Notes: a model not told the origin generated them from the letters alone. Positions 16,652-24,293 are shown, counted from the first letter of the stretch. The stretch is 64,000 bases of DNA from Geomobilimonas luticola (GCF_018476905.1 NZ_JAHCVK010000001.1:868001-932000), one strand, 5' to 3'. Program-made: numbers and translations.

Positions 16652-17956
16652 TCAGGATTTGAGGTAGGCGCCGATTTTTTCCGCCAGGGTCCGATAGATA
16701 CGCTCGCACTCCGCCGCGTCCTTCTCCAGGAGGGTGACCCGGAATCCCTGGAGGGGGGAGTTGAAGGAGGAGAGGGGGACGATGCAGATGCCGGTGTGGG
16801 CGAGGATGTAGTAGACGAAACGCTTGTCGGGCGATACGCCGGGGGCGTTGACGAGCCCTTCCACCAGCTCCTTCACCTCCGGATTGGAGATCGGGAGGCT
16901 CTGGCGGTGATTGAGGAGGCCGTCTTCGAAGGCGACCGCCATGTAGAAGGCGCCGTTGGTCCGGTTGACCATGAGTCCCGGCACCTCTTTCAGGCAGTTG
17001 TAGGTGATGTTGCTTGCCTTCTCGTAGCAGGCTATCCGCTCCGCCAGGTAGGAGGCGTAGAGGGGGTGCTGCATGATCGCCGGGATGGTCCGCTGGGGGA
17101 GGGTGGTGGAGCAGACCTCGTTCATCTTGGAGGTGAGGATGGCATTGATGTACTTCTTGAAGCGCTCGTCCCGGCCGTAGTTGTAGACTTCGGTCCAGCC
17201 GCAGCGGGAGCCGGGCCAGGGGAACTCCTTGGAGATACCCTTCATGGCGATGGCGGGGACGTCACCGATGACGTCGGAGATGGGGACGGTCCGCTCGCCG
17301 TTGTAGACGATGTTGTTGTAGACCTCGTCGGCGATGATGAAGAGGTCGAACTCCCGGGCGATGGCGACGATTCCCCGCAGGGTTTCCACGGGATAGACCA
17401 TCCCCGTCGGGTTGTCCGGGTTGATGATCATGATGCCGGCGATCTGGGGATTGTACTTGACGTGGTTGCGGAGATCCTCAAGGTCCGGGAGCCAGTTGTT
17501 GGCGGGATCGAGCCGGTAGCAGACCGGCGCGGCGTGGGCGTGGGCCGCTTCGCCGAGTGAGTGGGTGGTGTAGGTGGGGGAGGGGAGCAGGACCCGTGTT
17601 TCGGGCCGCAGGCAGCCATATACCTTGGCGATGGCGTCCCCTAGGCCGTTGAAGAAGATGATGTCGTCCGGGGTGATCTGTGCCCCGCCGCGACTGTTGG
17701 TAAGGTTGCAGATGAATTCCCGGGTCTCCAGCACGCCGCGGGTGTGGCAGTACCCCCAGCTCTCGTTGTGCATAGCCTCGCGGGCCACGATTTCCTTCAT
17801 CCACTCCGGGATGACCTCCCCCTTGACGATGGGGTCGCCGATATTCTCCCAGTTGATCTTCACGCCGTGCTTCTGGAGCTTCTCCGCCACGTTGACGATG
17901 TTCCTGATCTCGTAGGTCAGTTCCCCCGCGCCGTGGCTTACAATGTCGCTTCGCAT
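16652..17956 (-). CDS. PLP-dependent aminotransferase, probably alanine-forming
   Basis: A 434-residue class I/II aminotransferase. The PLP-lysine region is KGISKEFPWPGSRCGW, IINPDNPTGMVYP carries the conserved Asn, and FRVTLLE holds the carboxylate-binding Arg. GGGAGG lies before the ATG at 17956. Substrate cannot be read from the motifs alone. The 5' leader encodes an alanine-rich peptide with attenuator-like structure, so alanine synthesis from pyruvate is the best inference; an aspartate or aromatic aminotransferase is the alternative. Confidence 0.82.
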   Translation of the reverse strand: MRSDIVSHGAGELTYEIRNIVNVAEKLQKHGVKINWENIGDPIVKGEVIPEWMKEIVAREAMHNESWGYCHTRGVLETREFICNLTNSRGGAQITPDDIIFFNGLGDAIAKVYGCLRPETRVLLPSPTYTTHSLGEAAHAHAAPVCYRLDPANNWLPDLEDLRNHVKYNPQIAGIMIINPDNPTGMVYPVETLRGIVAIAREFDLFIIADEVYNNIVYNGERTVPISDVIGDVPAIAMKGISKEFPWPGSRCGWTEVYNYGRDERFKKYINAILTSKMNEVCSTTLPQRTIPAIMQHPLYASYLAERIACYEKASNITYNCLKEVPGLMVNRTNGAFYMAVAFEDGLLNHRQSLPISNPEVKELVEGLVNAPGVSPDKRFVYYILAHTGICIVPLSSFNSPLQGFRVTLLEKDAAECERIYRTLAEKIGAYLKS

Positions 17957-18001
17957 GATGCCTCCCTGATGCTGTGTAATGGTGAACGGTGTCCGTGTTT
18001 C

Positions 18002-18035
18002 AAAAACAAAAAGGCCGTGGGGGATGCCCACGGCC
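18002..18035 (-). terminator. Attenuator terminator upstream of the aminotransferase
   Basis: On the minus strand GGCCGTGGG pairs with CCCACGGCC (stem arms at 18027-18035 and 18013-18021, five-base loop), followed by TTTTTGTTTTT. It ends 45 bp before the aminotransferase start and 28 bp after the leader peptide stop, so it terminates before the structural gene. The upstream arm can also pair with the leader (18067-18078). Confidence 0.8.
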
Positions 18036-18062
18036 ATTAGGTAGAAGATAAGCGGAGAGTGC

Positions 18063-18134
18063 TTACATGGCGGCGGGCGAACCTGCGGCGAAAGACGCCG
18101 CGGCGCTGATAGCTCGTGCCGGTGCTGCTGCCAT
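18063..18134 (-). CDS. Alanine-rich leader peptide (candidate attenuator)
   Basis: The peptide reads MAAAPARAISAAASFAAG then SPAAM: 23 residues, 12 of them Ala, using GCA, GCC, GCG and GCT. AAGGA lies 11 bp upstream (18146-18150). An in-frame ATG at 18155 would give 30 residues with 13 Ala, but it lacks a ribosome-binding site and sits at the predicted transcription start. Its last codons (18067-18078) can pair with the 5' arm of the downstream terminator at 11 of 12 positions (one G-U, one mismatch). A second hairpin, GCGGCG/CGCCGC (18085-18101), lies within it. This matches ribosome-controlled attenuation in which stalling at Ala codons favours read-through. Confidence 0.65.
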   Translation of the reverse strand: MAAAPARAISAAASFAAGSPAAM

Positions 18135-18162
18135 GTTCAGTGCGATCCTTTTCATGCTGTTT

Positions 18163-18192
18163 CGAATACCACAGAACATTGGCCTAAGTCAA
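18163..18192 (-). promoter_or_regulatory. Predicted promoter of the leader-aminotransferase transcript
   Basis: On the minus strand TTGACT (18187-18192) and TATTCG (18163-18168) are 18 bp apart. The -35 box overlaps the stop codon of the upstream SH3-like gene, so the leader transcript can start independently. Confidence 0.55.
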
Positions 18193-18812
18193 CGTTTTTG
18201 TGGGTCAAATGTCTCGTCGATGACGACGAGGAAACGGCCGTCACCGTCCCGCCACCGTATCCAGCCGGCTGCGGCCAGGTCGATCATTGCCAGTGCCCAG
18301 TCCTCCTGCACCTGGATGACCCGCAGGTTGCGGGAGGCGGAAAGAGTCTGTACTTCGGGGGAGGTGGTGGCCGGCTCCTTCCGGAGACTGTACAGGTTCT
18401 TTTTCATGCCGGCAAACAGCCGCACCACCCGCCCTTTCAGAAAGGTGTCCCAGTCGTCGTACTGCCAGTGCCGCTGGAGCTGGACCCACCCCTCCCGTCC
18501 CGCCTCGTCATAGGCGATGCGCAACCATGCACCCCTTTTACCCTGGACCGCCACCGCCGTTTCCCCTGGCGCCGCTTTCAGCACCTGGCTCAAGGTGGGG
18601 AGCTTTGCCGGTGGCAGCTCTGCCAGCCGGCCGACTCCCGGTTCCCGGTAGAGGGTGATGGTGCCGGGCGCCACGGTATCCGTCGGCGAAGCTGGGCGGA
18701 TCAGAAGGATGCCGATCCCCGCGAACGGGCGTGGCTTGGCGGCAGCGTGCCCGACAGGGGGTACGAGCAGGGAGAGCGAGAGGAGAACGGCGAGAAACAG
18801 TCGGGTCGGCAT
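18189..18812 (-). CDS. Exported SH3-like domain protein
   Basis: A 207-residue protein with a clear signal peptide (MPTRLFLAVLLSLSLLVPP...GHAAA). The mature part has two SH3-like repeats: TLYREPGVGRLAELPPAKLP...GAWLRIAYDEAGREGWVQLQ, and NLYSLRKEPATTSPEVQTL...EDWALAMIDLAAAGWIRW. Bacterial SH3 domains often bind peptidoglycan. It begins 4 bp after the stop of the WbuC-like gene, so they are cotranscribed. Confidence 0.75.
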   Translation of the reverse strand: MPTRLFLAVLLSLSLLVPPVGHAAAKPRPFAGIGILLIRPASPTDTVAPGTITLYREPGVGRLAELPPAKLPTLSQVLKAAPGETAVAVQGKRGAWLRIAYDEAGREGWVQLQRHWQYDDWDTFLKGRVVRLFAGMKKNLYSLRKEPATTSPEVQTLSASRNLRVIQVQEDWALAMIDLAAAGWIRWRDGDGRFLVVIDETFDPQKR

Positions 18813-18816
18813 CGGT

Positions 18817-19287
18817 TTACGGGGTGAAGAGGGCTTTCAGGCGGGCGAGGTATTCCACGCTCTCCGGCGATCCCTCCTCCGGTGCCCAGGGCGCCAGTTC
18901 GTCGGCGGTCAGGGGGCGGTAGGGGCCGGCCTTGGCCTCGAAAAAGACGGTGCCCGGCTCCAGGCTGATGGCGGTATGGTACCGGCCGTGGGGGATGTCG
19001 ACGGCGAAGGTCTCCCCGCCGGCCGCGATGATCCTGGTCTCCTGCACCCGGCCGTCGTCGTCGAACGCCACCACCCCCATGCGGCCCCGCACCATAACCA
19101 TGGACTCATCCTTGTTGGGATCGGCGTGGCGATGGGGGCGGATGTAGGTGTCCGGTTCCACGGCGTTCAGGAGCCGGTGGCAGCAGAAGTCGTCGGTGGG
19201 GTGGAGATTATGGTTCTTCCGCTGGCGCGGCGCATCCTTGGCCGCGGCGGAGAGCCGGTCCAGGAGTGCCTGGTCGAGGTAGTTCAT
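18817..19287 (-). CDS. WbuC family cupin-fold protein
   Basis: A 156-residue cupin. CCHRLLNAVEPDTYIRPHRHADPNKDES carries the metal-type His cluster typical of WbuC proteins, and DIPHGRYHTAISLEPGTVFFE is the second cupin motif. Some members sit in polysaccharide loci; the function is unproven and no such locus is here. The start at MNYLDQAL is favoured by GGAG 9 bp upstream; a start at 19299 is possible. Confidence 0.75.
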   Translation of the reverse strand: MNYLDQALLDRLSAAAKDAPRQRKNHNLHPTDDFCCHRLLNAVEPDTYIRPHRHADPNKDESMVMVRGRMGVVAFDDDGRVQETRIIAAGGETFAVDIPHGRYHTAISLEPGTVFFEAKAGPYRPLTADELAPWAPEEGSPESVEYLARLKALFTP

Positions 19288-19300
19288 TTGGTGCTCCATA

Positions 19301-19529
19301 AACGGCAATTGAACACGGAAAAGGCGGATAACATCTCTGATAACGGCGGATAAAAACCCACAAAAGGTTGTCGCTTCAAATCTGCAGTTATCCTGTTTTG
19401 CCGGTTGATATGTGCTCTTGAATCTCAAAAAACGGCAATTGAACACGGAAAAGGCGGATAACGTTACGGATAACGGCGGATAAAACCCCCAAAAAGGTTG
19501 TTGCTTCAAATCCGCAGTTATCCAGTTTT
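19301..19529. repeat. Two direct copies of a 99 bp palindromic repeat, 130 bp period
   Basis: Copy 1 (19301-19399) and copy 2 (19431-19529) both start AACGGCAATTGAACACGGAA and end in TTATCC then GTTTT, with about 90% identity by eye. The element contains GCGGATAAC and its complement GTTATCC, and the flank to 19553 (TTTTCCGCGTTCAA) complements the copy start. It fills most of the gap before the VOC gene. Confidence 0.85.
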
Positions 19530-19585
19530 TTTCTGCGTTTTCCGCGTTCAAATTAGGTTTTTCAGGTTTTCCCGATTTTTCAGCG

Positions 19586-19939
19586 TTACCCCTCCACCAG
19601 GGCGAACTGGTTGCCGTCCGGGTCTGCCACCACCGCCATCTTCCCCCAGGGGGACTTCTCCAGCGGCTCGGGGAACGTTACCCCTGCGGCGACCAGCTCC
19701 TGGTACAGTTCGTCCAGGTTGCTCACCACCAGGGTGATGCCGGTGTGTCGTCCCACCAGCGGCATCGCCGCCTCGTGCATGGCGAGCGCAACGCCGAGAT
19801 TCGAGGTGGCGCCGGGGAAAAACTCCATGGTGGCGACCGACTCCTGGGAGAGGGGAAGCTTCAACTGCTCCTTGTAGAAATGGCGGGCCTTGTCCAGATC
19901 GCGGACGAAGACCACCACGTTTTTCATCTTGGTGACCAT
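19586..19939 (-). CDS. VOC (glyoxalase/dioxygenase superfamily) protein
   Basis: A 117-residue single VOC module: VVVFVRDLDKARHFYKEQL at the start and VADPDGNQFALVEG at the end, the pattern of glyoxalase-like proteins. The paired beta-alpha-beta units usually bind a divalent metal through His/Glu residues; the last Glu (ALVE) is kept. AAGGA lies 8 bp before the ATG. The substrate is unknown. Confidence 0.85.
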   Translation of the reverse strand: MVTKMKNVVVFVRDLDKARHFYKEQLKLPLSQESVATMEFFPGATSNLGVALAMHEAAMPLVGRHTGITLVVSNLDELYQELVAAGVTFPEPLEKSPWGKMAVVADPDGNQFALVEG

Positions 19940-20114
19940 GGCGAATATCCTTTTCTAAAGGGTTTAGGGGAAGAAAATAGCAGAGCGGCGCACGGCTGGC
20001 AAGGGCAATTTGCTCCACTGCCGAGGTGAATAATCCGGTATGGGTAATGCCGGCATTTTCCGCTGATCACGTCCGATTGGATGGGGGGGCTGAGGTTGGG
20101 GCTGCGGGGAGGCG

Positions 20115-20432
20115 TTAAAGGGGATAGAACAGCTGGCCGTGCCTCATGATGCTCTCCTTGAGCTTCTGTTCCCCCAGCCTGTCCCAGTGGAGCACGTCCA
20201 GCTTGAATACGAGCGGCAGGGCATCCAGCTCGTTCCAGAGCCGATTGAACTCCTGATCGTTCATGTTCGGGGCCACCACCGCCAGGTCGATGTCCGATGA
20301 GGGGGTTGCCGTACCCTTGGCGCGGGAACCGAAAACAAGCACCCGCTCAATGTTTGGATAACGGACGAATATTCCCGCAAGATCGGTGTAGTGCCGTTCC
20401 GCTATGCCGAATATCAGGTTGTCGTCTGCCAT
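20115..20432 (-). CDS. MntA-type minimal nucleotidyltransferase (antitoxin)
   Basis: A 105-residue minimal nucleotidyltransferase. VLVFGSRAKGTATPSSDIDL (31-50) fits the GSx10DxD catalytic motif exactly (G35-S36, D47, D49). Characterised MntA enzymes AMPylate a tyrosine of the partner HEPN toxin. It overlaps the partner gene by 19 bp, as in coupled toxin-antitoxin operons. FGIAERHYTDLAGIF is an additional N-terminal helix. Confidence 0.82.
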   Translation of the reverse strand: MADDNLIFGIAERHYTDLAGIFVRYPNIERVLVFGSRAKGTATPSSDIDLAVVAPNMNDQEFNRLWNELDALPLVFKLDVLHWDRLGEQKLKESIMRHGQLFYPL

Positions 20433-20812
20433 GATGTTGCCTTCTCGGCCAGTTGCCGGAACAGTGTCACCGCATGTTCGGTGACGTAAGCATACACGTC
20501 ATCGGCAAGCTGCTCGTTGTACGTGTGGCTGGTGAGGTTGCGCATTTTCTGCAGATCGCTCCAGGCGTTGCCGTCATCGATCAATCCTGCCTGCAAGGCT
20601 GCCTGCAGGGTTTCGCGGGGAGTCCTGACAAAAACATCCTCGGCCTCCAGCCGGAGCTTGAGCATCTTCCAGGCGATTTCGTGGGTGAATTCGAAGCGCT
20701 GGATGACTGAATCACGCAGGAATTCGTCCTTGGGCTGCTGCGCCGCCTTCACAAGCTGGTCAAGTGCTTTGAGGTAGTCTGCAATCCGTTCCTGCAGGCG
20801 TTCAGTATCCAT
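20414..20812 (-). CDS. HEPN-fold partner of the nucleotidyltransferase (HI0074/HepT-like)
   Basis: A 132-residue helical protein of the HI0074 nucleotidyltransferase substrate-binding group. RNLTSHTY at residues 91-98 fits the RX4HXY motif of HEPN ribonuclease toxins, including the tyrosine that MntA enzymes modify. RFEFTHEIAWKMLKLRL is the family signature. It is the upstream gene of the pair. With both motifs intact it could be an active toxin; HI0074 proteins have often been annotated only as substrate-binding subunits. Confidence 0.8.
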   Translation of the reverse strand: MDTERLQERIADYLKALDQLVKAAQQPKDEFLRDSVIQRFEFTHEIAWKMLKLRLEAEDVFVRTPRETLQAALQAGLIDDGNAWSDLQKMRNLTSHTYNEQLADDVYAYVTEHAVTLFRQLAEKATSWQTTT

Positions 20813-20889
20813 TGATGCGCTCCTCGTTTCGACTTCATGCGTGTATTACGGTTATGGACAGAAATTTCACCTACGTCAAACCCTTTTTC

Positions 20890-21324
20890 TCACATTTTTG
20901 TTGCAAGCTGTACCCGGTTTTCCAGGGAATGGATCTTTGCCTTCAGGGTGTCGGGTATCTTGAGTTTCGTGTTGGCCGCAAAGTCGAAGAAAACGATGAT
21001 GTCGGTGACCTCGGTGGCGAGTTCCCCCTTGTCGTCATAGATGTAATGCTGCAGGGTGAAACTGGTGTTCTTGATGGCGCTTACCGTCGAATAGACGGTT
21101 ACATTGCCGGGGTAGAACAGCTGCTTCTTGAACTGGGTGCTGCTGGAGGCCAGGACCGGCCCCTTCCTGTCGGTGAGTTGCAGCTGCATGAGGCCGAGCG
21201 CCTCCAGGTAGTGGGTCCGCGCCGACTGGACATACCGCAGCACCGATATGTTGTTCACGTGGTGGAACATGTCGATGTCACACCAATCGATGCGGAGTTT
21301 CATCTTGCTGGCAAACTGTTGCAT
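20890..21324 (-). CDS. Acyl-CoA thioesterase-like hotdog protein
   Basis: A 144-residue 4HBT-family protein. RIDWCDIDMFHHVNNISVLRYV matches the YbgC/4HBT motif (D at position D-x-hydrophobic-x-HVNN) where the Asp is catalytic. The rest forms the hotdog beta-sheet (FKKQLFYPGNVTVYSTV). GGGAGAG lies just before the ATG. The acyl substrate cannot be inferred. Confidence 0.82.
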   Translation of the reverse strand: MQQFASKMKLRIDWCDIDMFHHVNNISVLRYVQSARTHYLEALGLMQLQLTDRKGPVLASSSTQFKKQLFYPGNVTVYSTVSAIKNTSFTLQHYIYDDKGELATEVTDIIVFFDFAANTKLKIPDTLKAKIHSLENRVQLATKM

Positions 21325-21345
21325 TGAAGCTCTCCCTGTTTGACG

Positions 21346-22281
21346 TCAATTCGGGGTCGGACGGAGGACCCCGAGCAGTTCCTCGATGAAGAGGTCGATA
21401 TACTCCCGGCTGATGGCGCTGGAATGGGGGGTGATCAGCACCTTCGGCTCATGCCATAAAGGGGATTCTGGGGGAAGCGGCTCGGCGGCGAAGACGTCCA
21501 GCCCCGCCCCGGCCAGCGGGCCGTCGTGCAGGGCCTGCAGCAGGTCCGCCTCACGGTAGCAGTTGCCCCGTCCCAGGTTGTAGAGGCAGGCTCCCGGTTT
21601 CATGGCGCTGAAATGCCGGCCGGTGAAGATCCCCTCGGTTTCCCTTCCCCCCGGCAGGAGGAGCACCACGTGGTCGGCATGGGGCAGCTCCTCCTCCAGC
21701 CGGTCGAAGGGGACGACCCTGTCGACCACCGGGGGGGCCGCGTACCCTTCCACGCTCCGTTTCACCCCCGTGACCCCGGCCCCGAACGCCTTCAACAGTT
21801 CCGCCACGGACTTCCCCAGCGCGCCGAAACCGACGATGAGCACCTGCTGGCGGAAAAGCGCCACGCAGTCGCTGTACCCCATCCGTCCCCAGACCCTGTT
21901 CCTCTGGTCGTCCAGGGATGTGCCGATGCGCTGGTTGAAATGGAGCATCATGGAGAGGAGGCTCTCCCGCATGATACGGCCGTGGAAGGTGCCGTAGCGG
22001 GTCATCACCCGGCCGGAAGGGTCTTCGTCAACCCAGTCGTGGCCGGCGGCAGGGGTAAAGAGCGCCTGAAGTTTCGGGGCGTTATGGTACCATTCCGCCT
22101 TGAATCGCCAGGCCAGGACGCATTCCGCATCGGGGAGGCGGGCCAGGAAGTCATCGGTGTCCCGTGCCACGGTGATGGGAATATCGGGAAGCGCCGCGCG
22201 GAGCTGGTCGAGGTGACGCGGCTTGAAGGCAAAGGCGTCGATGGTGTGATGGAGATGGATGAGGAGGTTGGTTGGTTTCAT
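21346..22281 (-). CDS. D-2-hydroxyacid dehydrogenase family protein
   Basis: A 311-residue NAD-binding dehydrogenase. The Rossmann motif is VLIVGFGALGKSVAELL (about residues 147-163). NLGRGN marks the position of the catalytic Arg, LDVFAAEPLP holds the Glu and ITPHSSA the catalytic His. The layout is close to the ghrA/phosphonate-dehydrogenase-like branch. It lies 21 bp upstream of the thioesterase gene and is probably cotranscribed. Confidence 0.85.
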   Translation of the reverse strand: MKPTNLLIHLHHTIDAFAFKPRHLDQLRAALPDIPITVARDTDDFLARLPDAECVLAWRFKAEWYHNAPKLQALFTPAAGHDWVDEDPSGRVMTRYGTFHGRIMRESLLSMMLHFNQRIGTSLDDQRNRVWGRMGYSDCVALFRQQVLIVGFGALGKSVAELLKAFGAGVTGVKRSVEGYAAPPVVDRVVPFDRLEEELPHADHVVLLLPGGRETEGIFTGRHFSAMKPGACLYNLGRGNCYREADLLQALHDGPLAGAGLDVFAAEPLPPESPLWHEPKVLITPHSSAISREYIDLFIEELLGVLRPTPN

Positions 22282-22364
22282 GATGGTTTCAGTTGTTTGT
22301 ATAAATGGGAATGTCCGTGATCAAGCCGGTGCCTGCCGTTGGTTGTGCGTTTGCCGTTGTAGAA

Positions 22365-22613
22365 TCAGGCGGCCCGCCCCATTTCTTCACGAATGACTTT
22401 GCGCAGGGTCTCTTCAAGGGTGCCTGAATCCTTCGAGAGGTACTCTCGTAAGGCATCATTAATCAGGGTCTGATACCCTTTGCCTGCCGCATCAGCACGT
22501 TTGCGAAACTCTTCGAGAACAGCATCGTCAAGATACATGGTGATGCGCGTTTTTCCGGTCTGCGGCACGACAGCGCCACGCTTTGCTTTGGAAAAATCGT
22601 ATTCAGCTTTCAT
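22365..22613 (-). CDS. brnA: BrnA-type antitoxin
   Basis: An 82-residue protein. The C-terminal half is a ribbon-helix-helix: TRITMYLDDAVLEEFRKRA then GYQTLINDALREYL. The order toxin-antitoxin with an 11 bp overlap, and the neighbour, identify it as BrnA, which binds BrnT and represses the operon. Confidence 0.88.
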   Translation of the reverse strand: MKAEYDFSKAKRGAVVPQTGKTRITMYLDDAVLEEFRKRADAAGKGYQTLINDALREYLSKDSGTLEETLRKVIREEMGRAA

Positions 22614-22869
22614 AGTATCCCCTTTCTTTCGCGGTTGCGGGGCGTGCCGAAATCAGCCGGATTTCCTCACCGCGGTACATGAAGACGACAACAAGAACTC
22701 TCCCGGTTGCATCCACACCAATCGTAACGAATCTCTGCTCTCCGTCCGCGTCTTTATCCTCGCGCGTTAAGGCCATCGGATCAAAAAGCACCGCTTCAGC
22801 ATCGGAAAACCTGATCCCGTGCTTACGGTAGTTGGTAGCAGCCTTGTTCGGATCGAAAGTGATTCTCAT
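22603..22869 (-). CDS. brnT: BrnT-type ribonuclease toxin
   Basis: An 88-residue protein with the BrnT pattern: FDPNKAATNYRKHGIRFSDA near the N-terminus (the KxxxNxxKHG motif), FDPMAL, then RFVTIGVDATGRVLVVVF and IRLISARPATAKER. BrnT has a RelE-like fold and cleaves RNA. Its promoter region up to 22960 is AT-rich. Confidence 0.9.
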   Translation of the reverse strand: MRITFDPNKAATNYRKHGIRFSDAEAVLFDPMALTREDKDADGEQRFVTIGVDATGRVLVVVFMYRGEEIRLISARPATAKERGYYES

Positions 22870-22961
22870 AGTCTATCTTGATTGTATGTATTTTGTATGT
22901 ATATGTCAAGGAGGGAAACCGGCAGGATATGTTTGGGCTGAAGCTTATTCGCATGGAAGAT

Positions 22962-23034
22962 TAAAGGGGCGGAACCATGCATTTGACGCATCAGCTCTCT
23001 TATTGTCAAATGCGTAGGTCTGACCCCTTATTCC
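22962..23034. repeat. Foldback element with GGGGTCAGACC-type ends
   Basis: GCATTTGAC (22979-22987) pairs with GTCAAATGC, followed by GTAGGTCTGACCCCTT, whose end complements AAGGGGCGGAACC at the left. This arrangement resembles REP-type elements mobilised by RAYT transposases; no transposase gene is present nearby. It marks one edge of the AT-rich accessory segment. Confidence 0.55.
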
Positions 23035-23039
23035 CTTCC

Positions 23040-23357
23040 CTATTTCCCGTGGCTTACCCGAAGGATTCGACCATCGTCTTTGCTGATCTCAGCCTCCGGT
23101 ACGCCACCTTTCCACCCGTGGGGGAGGGAGCCCCTCACCTGCCAGATTCCATCCTTGAGAATTGCTTTGTAGGGCTTTTTCCCTTCTACCCGGTCTTTCC
23201 CATAGATCGGTACCCAGACGGCAACCGCAATCGCGATGGCGGTCGCTTCATCGGGAACATACCCTTCAGCAGGCTTCCCGGCTGCGTGCAACACTCCATG
23301 GGGTGCAATTACTGCAAACAGCATGACAATCGTTATCATTCTTTTTATTGTCTTCAT
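23040..23357 (-). CDS. NTF2-fold immunity-type protein, exported
   Basis: A 105-residue protein with a signal peptide (MKTIKRMITIVMLFAVIAP...LHAAG). The mature part has YVPDEATAIAIAVAVWVPIYGKD, then GIWQVRGSLP and GGVPEAEISKDDGRILRVSHGK, the pattern of the YbbC/YhhH NTF2-fold immunity family that neutralises polymorphic toxins. No toxin gene lies beside it, so it is an orphan here. Confidence 0.75.
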   Translation of the reverse strand: MKTIKRMITIVMLFAVIAPHGVLHAAGKPAEGYVPDEATAIAIAVAVWVPIYGKDRVEGKKPYKAILKDGIWQVRGSLPHGWKGGVPEAEISKDDGRILRVSHGK

Positions 23358-23432
23358 GTTGACCTCGCAACGGGGCTAGGCGAGCTTTCTTGGCCGGTGT
23401 TGTGCTTAGTTGAATAGTTTTTTAGCCGCAAA

Positions 23433-24293
23433 CTATTCGTATTTCTTATATCTTCCCCATTGATATAGTAGATGGTCTAAATGAAAAGGACTCATTTTGA
23501 GGGAATTTGCAATGGACTGAGACAATACAAAATGATCTTTAGAACTAAGCTTATTGCAATCGCTATAACCAAGTAATGCTGGAAATTCATTCTTAAAATG
23601 ATGGTCAACTTTCACAAATTGGTCACATCCAATATCTTTCAAAAAATCGCAAATAAGGGCTGTCCCCACATTATAAATGTTGGTTGAGAACCCAGATACA
23701 TAGGCCCAGATTTCATATCCTGATTTACCATTTATCTCTTTCAGTTCAGAATAAAAAGACTCTAAACCTAATTTAAGCCGGCGATCCATTTCCATGCTTC
23801 CGTCCAACAGAACAGAAATCATCCTAGGTTGAAATTGATTTGATTTTAGGTCGAACTTTTCTCGTGCTTGGATATTTTCAGCAATCTCATGGAGTTTCAG
23901 AGGGGTCCAGTTTTGGTCTAAAAGAAAGGCCTTTTCAGAATATATCTGTGACAAACAATCAGGCAGCATCTCAGGGGTTGGGATACTCCCCGCTATTGAG
24001 GAAAGATATTTTCTTAACGGAGCGTAGGTAAAGCAGCAAGTGAAAAACGTCTTCATCAAATCAGGAATGCACACCGGTCTTTTGGGGAGTTCCCATCGCT
24101 CGAAAAATGTGACTATGCATTCTCTATCCAGATTTTCCATCGAGATTTGATTGTCATGGGCAAAATTTATTAATAAATCCCGCCTTCTCATCAATTCAGA
24201 GTGTACCCGATTTACTTCGTCGGGACTGATATATGAATCAAATCTTGCGAGTTTCATTATGATTGCCTCCAGTCTTGTATCATTCAACGACAT
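23433..24293 (-). CDS. AT-rich hypothetical protein with a possible HhH-GPD-like C-terminus
   Basis: A 286-residue protein with no signal or membrane segment. Codon use is clearly more AT-rich than in the neighbours, a sign of transfer. I cannot assign a family. The segment IYNVGTALICDFLKDIGC followed by FVKVDHHFKNEF and FHLDHLLYQWGR recalls the helix-hairpin-helix plus catalytic Asp region of DNA glycosylases, where GxGxxxA and VDxH are usual; the match is weak and the typical Lys is absent. Foldback-like sequences flank the segment. A defence or repair role is speculation. Confidence 0.6.
   Translation of the reverse strand: MSLNDTRLEAIIMKLARFDSYISPDEVNRVHSELMRRRDLLINFAHDNQISMENLDRECIVTFFERWELPKRPVCIPDLMKTFFTCCFTYAPLRKYLSSIAGSIPTPEMLPDCLSQIYSEKAFLLDQNWTPLKLHEIAENIQAREKFDLKSNQFQPRMISVLLDGSMEMDRRLKLGLESFYSELKEINGKSGYEIWAYVSGFSTNIYNVGTALICDFLKDIGCDQFVKVDHHFKNEFPALLGYSDCNKLSSKDHFVLSQSIANSLKMSPFHLDHLLYQWGRYKKYE

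Noticed and set aside
18153-18155. ATG at 18155 as the main start of the leader peptide
   Set aside because: It lacks a ribosome-binding site and coincides with the predicted transcription start; the ATG at 18134 has AAGGA 11 bp upstream. It is kept as an alternative.
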